64,000 nucleotides of DNA from Salminus brasiliensis (Eukaryota > Chordata > Actinopteri > Characiformes > Bryconidae): positions 8,128,959 through 8,192,958 of the forward strand of contig NC_132901.1 in NCBI RefSeq assembly GCF_030463535.1. Direction: 5' to 3'. A program made the position numbers and the translations under genes. The notes beneath the pieces are model-generated. The model was not told where the DNA came from. It saw only the letters and a list, made by a program, of their open reading frames with translations, and made no database searches. Of this stretch, positions 23,665 to 42,001 are shown piece after piece. The first letter of the stretch is position 1, and every line of letters begins with the position of its first letter.

Positions 23665-26065
23665 ATCTACCAAGGAACATTTGGGCATTTTAGTAGCCAG
23701 CATGACAACCAGTTGTCATGCTACCAGGCAATGAAAACTTAATTTAGGGCACTGCAATTTTTATACACATTAAATATGATTGTTAACTGCACCAATACAT
23801 CTAAAAAGTCATTACATGTCTTGCGGGATGATTTTTGTTTGGGTTTTAACAATATGCTAATGATAAAGTAGGACAGAAATTTTTTTTACTCCAGACTGTA
23901 TTACCTCCTTCCACAACTCGATCAAATGGCTTTAGATAAAGAATCCTTGATAGAAGCATTCTTTATTTAAGGCACTTTTTTATCAGTTAGGTAAAAAGCC
24001 AACAATTCGCTCACTACTATAAGCCATTGAGACAAACTGTAGAGTAGTGCAATTCTATGAATGACGTTTTTCCCCTCCCCCTTTAGAGCCCTTAAATTCT
24101 ATGCTGTATGGTTATGTGTATGTATGTATGCATCAGCTTATATTGAGGTTAACATAATAATCATAAATCAATAAAGAACACCGCTCATCTGCTATCAAGA
24201 CCTGACTAAGGAGCTAGAGGCCAGTGGAGCAAAGCTACAATTACGAAAAGCATACGCACCATCGGTGCAAAAAAATCATTTTAACCTGCCAGGTTTAGGT
24301 CAAAGACTTTCTTCAAGGCATAGGTAAGTAACAAATGAATACAAAAGTGCTAACAAAAGTGTATCAAAAGCCAGCCGTACTCACTTGTGAATTAGCTTTT
24401 TTGTGCTTCTCAAATTGAACTCTTTCTTTTCTTTCTGATTTTGCTTCTTTAAATGTCTCTGTGGACCAAGAAAAAAAAAACGAAAAAAAAAGATGAATTG
24501 TTTTATATTTTGCAGATTTACATTTTGACCACCAGATGGCATCCACGCTCCATTCACGTACTACGACAACAGACTTAAAGCTTAGCCCTGAAACTCCATC
24601 AGAAGCCTAAGGGGTAGGTCTAGCCAAACTGCTTCCCCTCACCCTGACTTCATCATGAGCTCTAAACTTACTTTGCTTACCACAATGTCTTTCCATATTT
24701 CTTTATCATCCACTAACTGCAACATATGATAAAAGCAACATTACTTAAAGCAACATTAACTCCCTCTGTGTTTATCTAATCTAGCATGACTTTTATTAGA
24801 AGATGTAAAGCGAGCCTGAGAAATCCAAGGGGTAAACATGTAGTTTTAGTTGGCCTCATTAGGAGCTTTTCCCTTGTATGCAATAATATACCATTTATTC
24901 GATTTGTGTTTGTTCTTTCTTTCTTTAAATGTCTCTGTGGACACTATATCTTTAACTTGTAGTGTATTAGATCAACGACTACAATTCCCATGATGCCTAA
25001 CTAAAGATTTTTTTGCACCGATGGTGCGTATGCTTTTCGTAATTGTAGCTTTGCTCCACTGGCCTCTAGCTCCTTAGTCAGGTCTTGATAGCAGATGAGC
25101 GGTGTTCTTTATTGATTTATGATTATTATGTTAACCTCAATATAAGCTGATAAAACCTTGCCAAATAAAATTATTTTTGCACAGATTTAATTGTGTGGGT
25201 ATGAGACATGTTAGTATTATTCCTACATTCACTTCTCATTGGTGAAGATCTTCTCTAATGGCCAATGTCAGTGTTAACACTTTACTGTACATCCTATACA
25301 TTTGCACTCCTGGACACTACTAACACTTTATTATTATTACTTAATAATACAGTGTTATTATTAAATTTTTATGTATCGTCATCTGTCCACTTCATTTCTT
25401 ATTTTTCATAACTGCACTGTCCTTCATCTGCAGTTAGTTTCAAATGCATTTTCACATGTATTCTATTTATCTGTCTATCTATCTATCTTGCAGTGTGGGT
25501 TCTAACTAGACAAAGGACTCCAAAAGTCATGTTTGTGTTTTTAAACCACAGTATTGTTTTTGTCCTCATGTAACTCATGTATAGTGTAACTGGGTATCTC
25601 AGTATCTTCACCTGGATTTATTGATCCAAAACTGTAGTTTAGTGATGTCAAGGTTCAAATGTTTAAAGTCATGTCATGTTGAATGTTGTGAGGGAATACG
25701 TCTGAAAATATATGGAACCTGGCCTGGCAGATACATATTCTGACCACCAGATGGCATCACTACTCCATTCACGTTCTGCAACTACATAGTCTTAGGGCCT
25801 AGCCCTGAAACTCCATCAGAAGCCTAAGAGGTAGGTCCAGCCGAACTGCTACCACTCATCCTGACTTCATCATGAGCTTTACACTTACTTTGCTCACCAC
25901 AATTTATTTCCTTCCTTTCTCTTCCACTAACTGCTAACCAATATGACTTTAGAAGAAGATTTATTAGAAGATGTATAGTGAAAACCTGAGGAATCCAAAT
26001 GGTGTGGGTTTAGTTTAAGTTGGCCTTGTTTTATTTTATGTGCAGAAATATGTCAGTGGTGGTGG

Positions 26066-26066
<1 letters not shown>
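23665..26066. repeat. Unit 3 leading spacer
   Basis: Inverted-repeat arms 24132-24277 and 25006-25151, CTCF-like sites 24539 and 25744, ZNF143-like site 24978. No gene seen. Confidence 0.75.
24132..25151. repeat. Large inverted repeat, 146-bp arms (unit 3)
   Basis: Arms 24132-24277 and 25006-25151, complementary as in unit 2. Confidence 0.85.
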
Positions 26067-26106
<40 letters not shown>

Positions 26107-26113
26107 TGTGTGT

Positions 26114-26192
<79 letters not shown>
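26067..26192. repeat. TG/AG compound microsatellite (unit 3)
   Basis: (TG)n with two GGG interruptions followed by (AG)n, almost the same as unit 2. Confidence 0.95.
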
Positions 26193-26196
<4 letters not shown>

Positions 26197-28281
26197 ATGC
26201 ATACTTATTCAATCTGACAGAAAATACAAACCCTGTACTGGTTTGTGTTTGAGCAATATGTGTTGACAAAGAAAAAAAGAACAAATTACTGGTTGAATCT
26301 ATAAAACACTATGCTTCCTTTAAGTGTGTCTATGTCAATGTGTCAATGACACAATGTGTCTTTATCCTGTAGTGTCAAGATCAAGGACTACAATTCCCAT
26401 GATGCCTAACTACAAGTTCAGCCTATTGACACACGTGCCATGTATTAGGACTAATCACGTGTTGTTTTAGAACGTTTTCGAAAAGTATAGATGACGTACA
26501 GTGTTTTATTGATTCAACCATTCATGTGATCCGGCTCTTTAATTCTTGAATTTGATTTATTGTTGTACTGGGTTGTTGGCGTTGTATTTTCTAAACGTTG
26601 CAAACCCTTTGTATGTGGATTTACTTGTTCAATATGTTGTCATGGAGCCTGTCTCTCTCTCTCTATCTCTGTCTATCTCTCTATGTATACATATCTATCT
26701 ACCTACCTACCTTCCTACCTACCACCCTCCCTCTCTTCATCTAATGATGAAATCCGATAACTGCACGTCCAGTCACAGTAAAAAGTAAACCGTGTGCCAT
26801 GGTGTACAGTAGTGGGCTGATCTCAGTGTGTGCTTGTTTTATGCTTGCAAGGTCGTAACCCTAGTACTAAATAGCCATTTATGTCATTTATTCAGGCATT
26901 CAGGTGCATTGAGGGAGGACACGTACTCTTGTCGTGTGTGTGTGTGAAATAATCGCTACGCACGTTAGAATGGCGTGATGTAGTGTGACTTTGTTGTATA
27001 CGAGACCGAGGCGCACATGGCGACAGCCATCAGAGGGGAGTGGACGGCTGACCGAGGTATTTGTCGTGTTAAGACCTATGTTAACTACTTTTAATGTTCA
27101 TACATGTGAAACGTCGTCTTTACATGACGACATGTGAGTCATTACACTTTGCGTTGCTTTGTGGAATAGGCGTGAGCTGGAGACTGGACCTGGTCAGCTC
27201 CGTTGTGTCGCTGTTGGCACGATAACGTTTGCTAACTTGCCAAAAATGAAGTGGATACTGAAATCCGATAAGTCGATTTTGCGGAGAGCCTAAAGTTGTA
27301 CACCCAGTCACAGCAAATCGACGTAGAACTGCCGTTGCTGGATCTATGTGTGGAGTTGTACATAGCTTGGAGCCAGCTTAACGATTAGCAGCGTGGCTAA
27401 CTCGGCCAGCATAAACAGTAAAGCACAAATATGAGCCTAATTATGAGGGGTCATTATTTATTGACCACAGTGCAGTGCCACATGCGGAGTTGTAGCATAA
27501 AAGTACGCAATACAGCCGTGATTTGTGGCTGTTGAGTGATTTGAGTTAACTTGCTTTTTCAGGTCCACACATGAGCTAACATAGCGATTAGCATGCTAGC
27601 TAACTCGGATGGTACAAACAATAGCATTACGCCAGCGAGTGTAAATACCTGTCAGATAAATACACACTCGCTCGAGTCAGTCAAGTTTTATTATGAAACC
27701 GTGTATATAGCTAGCAACATTTTATACGTTTACTGCCGTGGTTGAAATCGAGAAGCCACCTCGGAGAGTAGCATGATGGCTAGGTGTCTAAAAATTAATC
27801 ACAAAAATAACGATATTACGGACACGTGCGTAGTTCTCTATATTGTTATTTGGAGCAAGTGAGGGAGAAACAGTCGTGCTTAAACCCGGCTACCAGCAGC
27901 GTATCTTCTGGTTTTCAGAGCTGGGCGGCCTGTGTAGCTTGCTAGCTAGTGTTTTGTTTACAAAAGATTATTTTCGTTATTAGCTAGTTGCCGAAACGGC
28001 ATCGGTCAACCGAAAAAACGAACAAACAAAAAAACAATGCAATTTCGCTCGTTGGCCAATAGTTAAACAGTAAAAAAGCTCAGAAAAAGCTATGACATTA
28101 GAACCGGAGTTGCACTGTCCAATTCCCAAGCAGCTCACTACTCCCTATGGAGTGCACGGTGTCACGAAAAAACGCTGTGCACTAGGGAGTAGTGGAGTGC
28201 GGTTTAGGATCGCCCCAGGTGTACGAAGGAAGACTTCATGCATGGAGCATGGGGTGTCATCCTGTGGTAAAACACGGAAAG

Positions 28282-28283
<2 letters not shown>
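26193..28283. other. Unit 3 spacer before the TA microsatellite
   Basis: Same as unit 2, with the 164-bp segment absent from unit 1. Second ZNF143-like motif at 26387. No gene seen. Confidence 0.7.

Positions 28284-28336
<53 letters not shown>
28284..28336. repeat. TA microsatellite (unit 3)
   Basis: (TA)n of about 53 bp. Confidence 0.95.
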
Positions 28337-28342
<6 letters not shown>

Positions 28343-28843
28343 TTGGCGTTATTATTGTAGTAATTGATTTTTAGAAAACAGTGCATAAATGTTTATTTAC
28401 AAAGGCCACATGGCCCCTATCCACTTCTTACAGTGACTCAAAGTAGGCTCATACACAGCCTCACTAAACAGTTCATCTTATGCCTAGGTCACTGAATTGT
28501 ATGAATTTATTCAGTTATTTATTTATTTAAGATTTCGCCATAAGACCAATCTATTTCAGAAATGATTTTAGCTCTTAATTGCAGTTTAGGTTACTTCGTC
28601 ATTATATGGTCAAGCAGGTCTGGAGCTAGGCTGTAGGTTTCAAAGCTAAATCATGTTGAGTTAAAGTATTCACAGTGAAGGTTATGCATGATCCAAAGTG
28701 TGCTGCGTTATTTTGAACATGAGTACATCCAGAGAGAACGGAATTCTGGTTGACTGTATTTTGTATGGCTACCCACTCAGTGGCTATACAGCAAAACAAG
28801 CGTTCTGCACACGTACAGAGTATGAGGCGGAGCTGATGTACTG
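28337..28843. other. Distal H4 upstream region (unit 3)
   Basis: Equivalent to 4493-4998; no gene seen. Confidence 0.5.
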
Positions 28844-29274
<431 letters not shown>

Positions 29275-29304
29275 ACGCTCGGCCTGAACAGCTCTAAACC
29301 CAAC

Positions 29305-29320
29305 GGCTCTTTTAAGAGCC
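29305..29320 (+). terminator. Histone mRNA 3' stem-loop, H4 unit 3
   Basis: GGCTCTTTTAAGAGCC followed by ACTCA; downstream CAAAAGAG. Confidence 0.95.
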
Positions 29321-30028
29321 ACTCACAAATCCAGCAAAAGAGCCTGTTTCTAATCTTAGCTTGTCTGTTTCAAATAAGGCAGTTTCCCGGATACTCTGTA
29401 TTAAGAATGTAATATACGGGAAAAGTACATATATGTTACTTTGTATATATGTATTGTTTTACACCCCCCCCCGTATGCGTTGGTAAAATCAGAACTATAC
29501 GTCTTAATAAATCCTGATAGTCGCCGTCAACGCCGCTGTGGCGAAAAACAGATTAAGCCCTGTAGATTAAAAATGCGCGGGAAGGCGAACAAAGAGTTGA
29601 TCATATTTGTTTGTTTCAATAAAGTCAATGATGGTGGTTATGAATCTCCCGGTAACTTTGTTAAGAAGCTCATTTTCAGGAGGAAAAAACATAATTTATA
29701 TATAATATTTATATATATATATATGACATTATATTCTTATATAATAATGTGATTATTATATAAGAATACATATTGTTTTCCATTTACCCCGTTTGCGTTG
29801 ATTAAATCAGAATTATACAGAACATCGCCGTCAACGCCGCTTTGGCGAAAAATAATGTGCCGCCTGCACGGTGGGTACAAATGCGCGGGTAGGCGAACAA
29901 AGAGAATGCTGCTCAGGGGAGGGGGAAGGGAGGGGGAGAAAAGGGAGGGGAGGGGAAGGGAGGGGGAGAAAAGGGAGGGGAGGGGAGGGGAGGGGAGGGG
30001 AGGGGAAAAGGGAGTGTGGGGGGTTGGG
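29321..30028. other. H4-H2B intergenic region (unit 3)
   Basis: Module copies A 29477-29596 and B 29795-29904, palindrome 29732-29768, GGGGA tract 29916-30028. Confidence 0.8.
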
Positions 30029-30549
<521 letters not shown>

Positions 30550-30579
30550 ATGGTGATAGCGGCGTAATCCAAACCCAAC

Positions 30580-30595
30580 GGCTCTTTTAAGAGCC
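30580..30595 (+). terminator. Histone mRNA 3' stem-loop, H2B unit 3
   Basis: GGCTCTTTTAAGAGCC followed by ACCCA; downstream GAAAGAGC. Confidence 0.95.
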
Positions 30596-31130
30596 ACCCA
30601 CGGTTTCTTCGAAAGAGCAGTTTTATTCAAGAACAAAGTCGCCGATGGTAAGCTATAATACTAATTATTATTATTAATATTATTTTTTTTTTTTTTCCCC
30701 CCATGAGTGCTTCTGCAGCCATTATTGTAAAAGGAATGCCCTTCAGTGTATGTATGTATGTATGTAAATCAACTTACTTAGTTGTTTGTCTGCATTTAAT
30801 TGGTATAGTATACTAAGATTCAGGGGCAGAGCAGCAAACTAAAATACTGTGCCATACTAACTGTATGGCGTGGGGTTGTAATGCTAAGTGGGATAAATGA
30901 AGCTGCACATCACCTGTGAAAGACCAGTCCAGAGGAGATCAGCCTTTCAGGTGGGGAATAGTGAGGCAGGAAACCATACTAGAGTTGACTTGAAGCCTAG
31001 AACTATACACTTGATCTTTGTAATGAAAGCTGTCTAGTATATGTAACCAGGCATACGGTTAGGAAAGAGAGGAAATAAGTATCTCCACAAGCTTTTTTTG
31101 TTGGGTCACAGAAGGGTGAAGTTATTCAAA
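30596..31130. other. Post-H2B spacer (unit 3)
   Basis: Same as unit 2 except one G/C change near 30733. No gene seen. Confidence 0.6.
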
Positions 31131-34100
31131 GCCTTAGGTTTATGGTGAGATTTGAGTGAGCAAGAATAGGTTCAGAGCTAGACTTTTGATGTAGAGGGTC
31201 GGAGCAAGGCAAAAGGACGAAGGTAGAGTAAGTAAAATAGTATGGCGGTCAAAGGCCTCAGGTTTATGATGAAGGTGGATTGAGTTAAAGTGACCGTGAG
31301 CTTAGGCCTTTGCCTTAGGATACAAAGGAAGGTTCAGTAAAAGTGAATTTCAGCATTAGCCATCAGCCTGATGATTTGGATACACATGGCCTCGGCCTAC
31401 TGAGGAATGCAGATCTAAGTAGAATGGTCATGACTGCATGGAATGGGTTAAATGAAAGTAAAAGTTTAAAAATAATAATTTGGTGTGTTGCTTATTGAGA
31501 TAGAGGGAGGGATGGGGTTAATTTGTTTTAGTACAAGAATGAAATTGGAGTTGTTTCATGTGAGAGGTTCGAATGAGGATGGGGAGTGATTTTGTATAAT
31601 GGTTGGAGGAAGGATGGTGTTATTTCATTTTAGGGTTGGAGAGAGAAGGTCGTGGGGTTTGTATTAGAGTATGAATGAAAATGGGTTATTTTATTTTGGG
31701 GTTAGACGGCGGATGGGGTTATTTGGTTTCATGGTTAGAATGATGTTAAGGTTATGTTGTACTAGGTTAAGAGGGAGGACAGAGTTATTTTGTATTAGGA
31801 CTATTTGGTTTGGTTCACTAAAAGATGAATTTGGTTGAAGCCTTAGGTTAATGGTGAGATTCGAGCGAGCAAGAATAGGTTCAGAGCTAGACTTTTGATG
31901 TAGAGGGTCGGAGCAAGGCAAAAGGACGAGGGTAGAGTAAGTAAAATAGTATGGCGGTCAAAGACCTCAGGTTTATGATGAAGGTGGATTGAGTTAAAGT
32001 GACGGTGAGCTTAAGCCTTTGCCTTAGGATACAAAGGAAGGTTCAGTAAAAGTGAGTTTCAACATTAGCCATCAGCCTGATGATTTGGATACACATGGCC
32101 TCGGCCTACTGAGGAATGCACTTCTAAGTAGAATGGTCATGACTGCATGGAATGGGTTAAATGAAAGTAAAAGTTTAAAAATAATAATTTGGTGTGTTGC
32201 TTATTGAGATAGAGGGAGGGATGGGGTTAATTTGTTTTAGGACAAGAATGAGATTGGAGTTGTTTCATGTGAGGGGTTCGAATGAGGATGGAGTGATTTT
32301 GTTTAATGGTTGGAGGAAGGATGGGGTTATTTCATTTTAGGTTTTGTGAGAGAAGGTGGTGGGGTTTGTATTAGAGTATGAATGGAAATGGGTTATTTTA
32401 TTTTGGGGTTAGACGGCGGATGGGGTTATTTGGTTTCATGGTTAGAATGATGTTAAGGTTATGTTGTACTAGGTTAAGAGGGAGGACAGAGTTATTTTGT
32501 ATTAGGACTACTTGGTTTGGTCACAAAAAGATGAATTTGGTTGAAGCCTTAGGTTAATGGTGAGATTCGAGCGAGCAAGAATAGGTTCAGAGCTAGACTT
32601 TTGATGTAGAGGGTCGGAGCAAGGCAAAAAGACGAGGGTAGAGTAAGTAAATTTAGGTAGCGTAAGTAAAAAAGTATGGCGGTGAAAGTGTGTTTAGTGC
32701 AGATGTGATCTAGGAAGAGTGAGTAACAGCAGCTTTGTAAACGAGGCCTCAGGTTTATGATGGAGGTGGATTGTGTTAAAGTGACTGTGAGCTTAGGCCT
32801 TTGCCTTAGGAAGCTTCAGAAAAAGTGAATTTCAACATTGGCCATCAGCCTGATGATTTGGATACACATGGCCTCGGCCTACTGAGGAATGCACATCTAA
32901 GTAGAATGGTCATGACTGCATGGAATGGGTTAAATGAAAGTAAAAGTTTAAAAATAATAATTTGGTGTGTTGCTTATTGAGATAGAGGGAGGGATGGGGT
33001 TAATTTGTTTTAGTACAAGAATGAAATTGGAGTTGTTTCATGTGAGAGGTTCGAATGAGGATGGGGAGTGATTTTGTATAATGGTTGGAGGAAGGATGGT
33101 GTTATTTCATTTTAGGGTTGGAGAGAGAAGGTCGTGGGGTTTGTATTAGAGTATGAATGAAAATGGGTTATTTTATTTTGGGGTTAGACGGCGGATGGGG
33201 TTATTTGGTTTCATGGTTAGAATGATGTTAAGGTTATGTTGTACTAGGTTAAGAGGGAGGACAGAGTTATTTTGTATTAGGACTATTTGGTTTGGTTCAC
33301 TAAAAGATGAATTTGGTTGAAGCCTTAGGTTAATGGTGAGATTCGAGCGAGCAAGAATAGGTTCAGAGCTAGACTTTTGATGTAGAGGGTCGGAGCAAGG
33401 CAAAAGGACGAGGGTAGAGTAAGTAAAATAGTATGGCGGTCAAAGACCTCAGGTTTATGATGAAGGTGGATTGAGTTAAAGTGACGGTGAGCTTAAGCCT
33501 TTGCCTTAGGATACAAAGGAAGGTTCAGTAAAAGTGAGTTTCAACATTAGCCATCAGCCTGATGATTTGGATACACATGGCCTCGGCCTACTGAGGAATG
33601 CACATCTAAGTAGAATGGTCATGACTGCATGGAATGGGTTAAATGAAAGTAAAAGTTTAAAAATAATAATTTGGTGTGTTGCTTATTGAGATAGAGGGAG
33701 GGATGGGGTTAATTTGTTTTAGTACAAGAATGAGATTTGAGTTGTTTCATGTGAGGGGTTCGAATGAGGATGGAGTGATTTTGTATAATGGTTGGAGGAA
33801 GGATGGGGTTATTTCATTTTAGGGTTTGTGAGAGAAGGTGGTGGGGTTTGTATTAGAGTATGAATGGAAATGGGTTATTTTATTTTGGGGTTAGACGGCG
33901 GATGGGGTTATTTGTTTTCATGGTTAGAATGATGTTAAGGTTATGTTGTACTAGGTTAAGAGGGAGGACAGAGTTATTTTGTATTAGGACTATTTGGTTT
34001 GGTTCACTAAAAGATGAATTTGGTTGAAGTCTTAGGTTAATGGTGAGATTCGAGCGAGCAAGAATAGGTTCATAGATATTTTTTTGATGTAGAGGGTCGG

Positions 34101-34970
34101 AGCAATGCAAAAGGACGAGGGTAGAGTAAGTAAAATAGTATGGCGGTCAAAGGCCTCAGTTTTATGATGAAGGTGGATTGAGTTAAAGTGACGGTGAGCT
34201 TAAGCCTTTGCCTTAGGATACAAAGGAAGGTTCAGTAAAAGTGAGTTTCAACATTAGCCATCAGCCTGATGATTTGGATACACATGGCCTCGGCCTACTG
34301 AGGAATGCACATCTAAGTAGAATGGTCATGACTGCATGGAATGGGTTAAATGAAAGTAAAAGTTTAAAAATAATAATTTGGTGTGTTGCTTATTGAGATA
34401 GAGGGAGGGATGGGGTTAATTTGTTTTAGGACAAGAATGAGATTGGAGTTGTTTCATGTGAGGGGTTTGAGGATGGGGAGTGATTTTGTATAATGGTTGG
34501 AGGAAGGATGGTGTTATTTCATTTTAGGGTTGGAGAGAGAAGGTGGTGGGGTTTGTATTAGAGTATGAATGAAAATGGGTTATTTTATTTTGGGGTTAGA
34601 CGGCGGATGGGGTTATTTGGTTTCATGGTTAGAATGATGTTAAGGATATGTTGTACTAGGTTAAGAGGGAGGACAGAGTTATTTTGTATTAGGACTATTT
34701 GGTTTGGTTCACTAAAAGATGAATTTGGTTGAAGCCTTAGGTTAATGGTGAGATTCGAGCGAGCAAGAATAGGTTCAGAGCTAGACTTATGATGTAGAGG
34801 GTCGGAGCAAGGCAAAAGGACGAGGGTAGAGTAAGTAAAATAGTATGGCGGTCAAAGGCCTCAGTTTTATGATGAAGGTGGATTGAGTTAAAGTGACGGT
34901 GAGTTTAAGCCTTTGCCTTAGGATACAAAGGAAGGTTCAGTAAAAGTGAGTTTCAACATTAGCCATCAGC
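31131..34970. repeat. 707-bp satellite block (unit 3): five monomers plus a partial
   Basis: Monomer starts at 31131, 31840, 32546, 33322, 34029 and 34734. The 776-bp variant again occupies the third position, as in unit 2. Confidence 0.9.
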
Positions 34971-36352
34971 AATCAGTAAAGGAGTTAAGTGTATATTCCG
35001 GAGAGGACCACCGTTGTTGTGGGAACGCAGACATATGTCATGGATGGAGCGTGGATGCCATCGTGTGGTCAAACTAGGCAAATGCAAACGTTAACTACGT
35101 AGATTTATTCGTGTATGTGTGTGAATGTAACAGCTTTTTTCATTTGATAGATGGTTGTGAACTCCAGTACGTCTACTAAATCATTTGTATTGCGGTGTTA
35201 TTTTGGTTAGTGTTTTTTAAAGTACATTTTAAAAAATGTTTCTTTTGAAGCATACTTCAGTTCAGGGCATTTTAGTAGCCAGCATGGTTACCAGTTCTCA
35301 TGCTGCCAGGCAATGAAATGGAAACTTAATTTAGGGTAATTTTATACACATTAAATATGATTGTTAACTGCACCAACAAATCTAAAAAGTAATTACGTGT
35401 CTTACGTGATGATTTTCGTTTGGGCTTGGGTTTCATTTCAACAATATGCTAACGATAACATACTCCAGACTGTATAATCTCCTTCCACAACTAGATAAAA
35501 TGTCTTGTTTTGAAGAACGCTTGATAGAAGTCTTTAAAAAAAGGCACTTTATTAGCCATCATGACAACCAAACAGCATGCAGTTATGTAAAAAGCCACCA
35601 ATTTACTCACTGCTAGAAGCCATTGAGACAAACTATAGAGTAGTGCACTTCTATGTAGGACCTTTATTTCCTTTTCTTTAGAGCCCTTAAACTCTGTGTA
35701 TTAGCTTATATTGAGGTTACCATAATAATCATAAATCAGTAAAAAACACCGCTCATCTGCTATCAAGACCTGACCGAGGAGCTGGAGGCCAGTGGAGCAA
35801 AGCTAAAATATGGAAAAGCATACGCACCCTCAAATTGGTGCAAAAAAAAATAAATAATAATTTTAATCATTCAAGGCATAGGTAAGTAACAAATGAATAC
35901 AAAAGTGCTAACAAAAGTGAATGAAAAGCCAGCCGTACTCACTTGTGAATTCGCTTTTTTGATTTTGCTTCTTTAAACGTCTCTGTGGACCAAAAAAAAA
36001 AGATTAATTGTTTTACATTTTAACCACACGATGGCATCCACGCTCCATTTACGTACTATGACCACAGACTTAAAGCTTAGCCCTGAAACTCCATCAGAAG
36101 CCTAAAAGACTTGACTAGAGAAGTGCACTTCTGTGTAGTGTATACAGTGTAAGGGATTTAGGAAGTGCCCTATTGCAAACGTCACCGTTGTTTTGGTATC
36201 GTGGATATATGTCATGGATGGAGCGTGGATGCCATCGTGTGGTCAAACTCGCAAATGCAAACGCTAAAAACATAGATGTATACGTGTATGTGTGTGAATG
36301 TTACAGCTTTTACATATGACAGATGGTTGTGAACTCCAGTAAGTCTACTAAG
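34971..36352. repeat. Trailing spacer (unit 3)
   Basis: Same as 9586-10967, with the AAT filler at 34971-34973. Non-coding. Confidence 0.8.
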
Positions 36353-40940
<4,588 letters not shown>

Positions 40941-40970
40941 GATAAGATAAGATAAGATAAGATAATCCTT
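40941..40970 (-). mobile_element. 30-bp LINE-tail scrap, (GATAA)n plus TCCTT
   Basis: Present only in unit 4, at a site where other units read GGTAAAACACGG. It is flanked by AAA on both sides. (GATAA)n followed by TCCTT resembles the extreme 3' end, on the minus strand, of teleost LINEs that end AAGGATTATCTTATC. An extremely 5'-truncated insertion is the likely origin. Confidence 0.5.
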
Positions 40971-40982
40971 AAACACGGAAAG

Positions 40983-41602
<620 letters not shown>

Positions 41603-41721
41603 TGACGTCGCTCGGTTCCCTTGCTTTCATTTAGGTCCTATAGAGGGGTATAATTGGCGTGCCTCGGGTGCTCCAGCTTCATAGATTCTCTTCTCGTCGA
41701 CTGAGAAAAGAAGCAGCTAGG
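41603..41721 (+). promoter_or_regulatory. Histone H4 promoter and 5' UTR (unit 4), upstream of a disrupted gene
   Basis: CRE-like TGACGTCG 41603-41610 and TATAAT 41649-41654 are unchanged. Because the LINE is inserted in the same orientation 25 bp into the coding region, this promoter could drive transcription into the LINE. Confidence 0.7.
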
Positions 41722-41746
41722 ATGTCCGGCAGAGGCAAGGGCGGCA
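41722..41746 (+). pseudogene. Histone H4 5' fragment (unit 4), split by LINE
   Basis: The ATG and the first eight codons (MSGRGKGG) plus one base are present. Reading on into the LINE gives one Ile codon and then TAG, so only a nonapeptide could be made. The last 12 bases (41735-41746) are the left target-site duplication. The promoter upstream is intact. Confidence 0.97.
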
Positions 41747-41772
41747 TATAGAAGAGAATACTTTCGTGTTTT

Positions 41773-41801
41773 GACCGCAGCACCTCGCGGTGTCTGCGGT
41801 C
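41773..41801 (+). other. LINE 5' UTR hairpin 1
   Basis: GACCGCAG (41773-41780) pairs perfectly with CTGCGGTC (41794-41801); the inner CAC/GGTG can extend the stem. Loop around CTCGC. Confidence 0.75.
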
Positions 41802-41881
41802 TTATTTAACTACCTTTTTCTCAACTTTAGACTGATTACATGTTTTAAATCAACTGGAATCTGCCAATCGGATCAAGCTCA

Positions 41882-41909
41882 GACCGCAGCACTTCGTGTG
41901 TCTGCGGTC
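41882..41909 (+). other. LINE 5' UTR hairpin 2
   Basis: The same 8-bp stem GACCGCAG/CTGCGGTC (41882-41889 and 41902-41909) with a changed loop (CACTTCGTGTGT). It is a diverged copy of hairpin 1, 109 bp downstream. Confidence 0.75.
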
Positions 41910-42001
41910 CCCCCCTTTTTTTTTTCGCTCTTGTCGTTTGTGGCGGGAAACTGCCTTTTGTTTAGCGCCTAAGCTTCTTGGGTGACCCAGAGGTGGTCAA
42001 A

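Noticed and set aside
41978-42001. Upstream TTG start for LINE ORF1
   Set aside because: The first ATG at 42002 is a better start in a eukaryotic mRNA; the TTG start would be non-standard.
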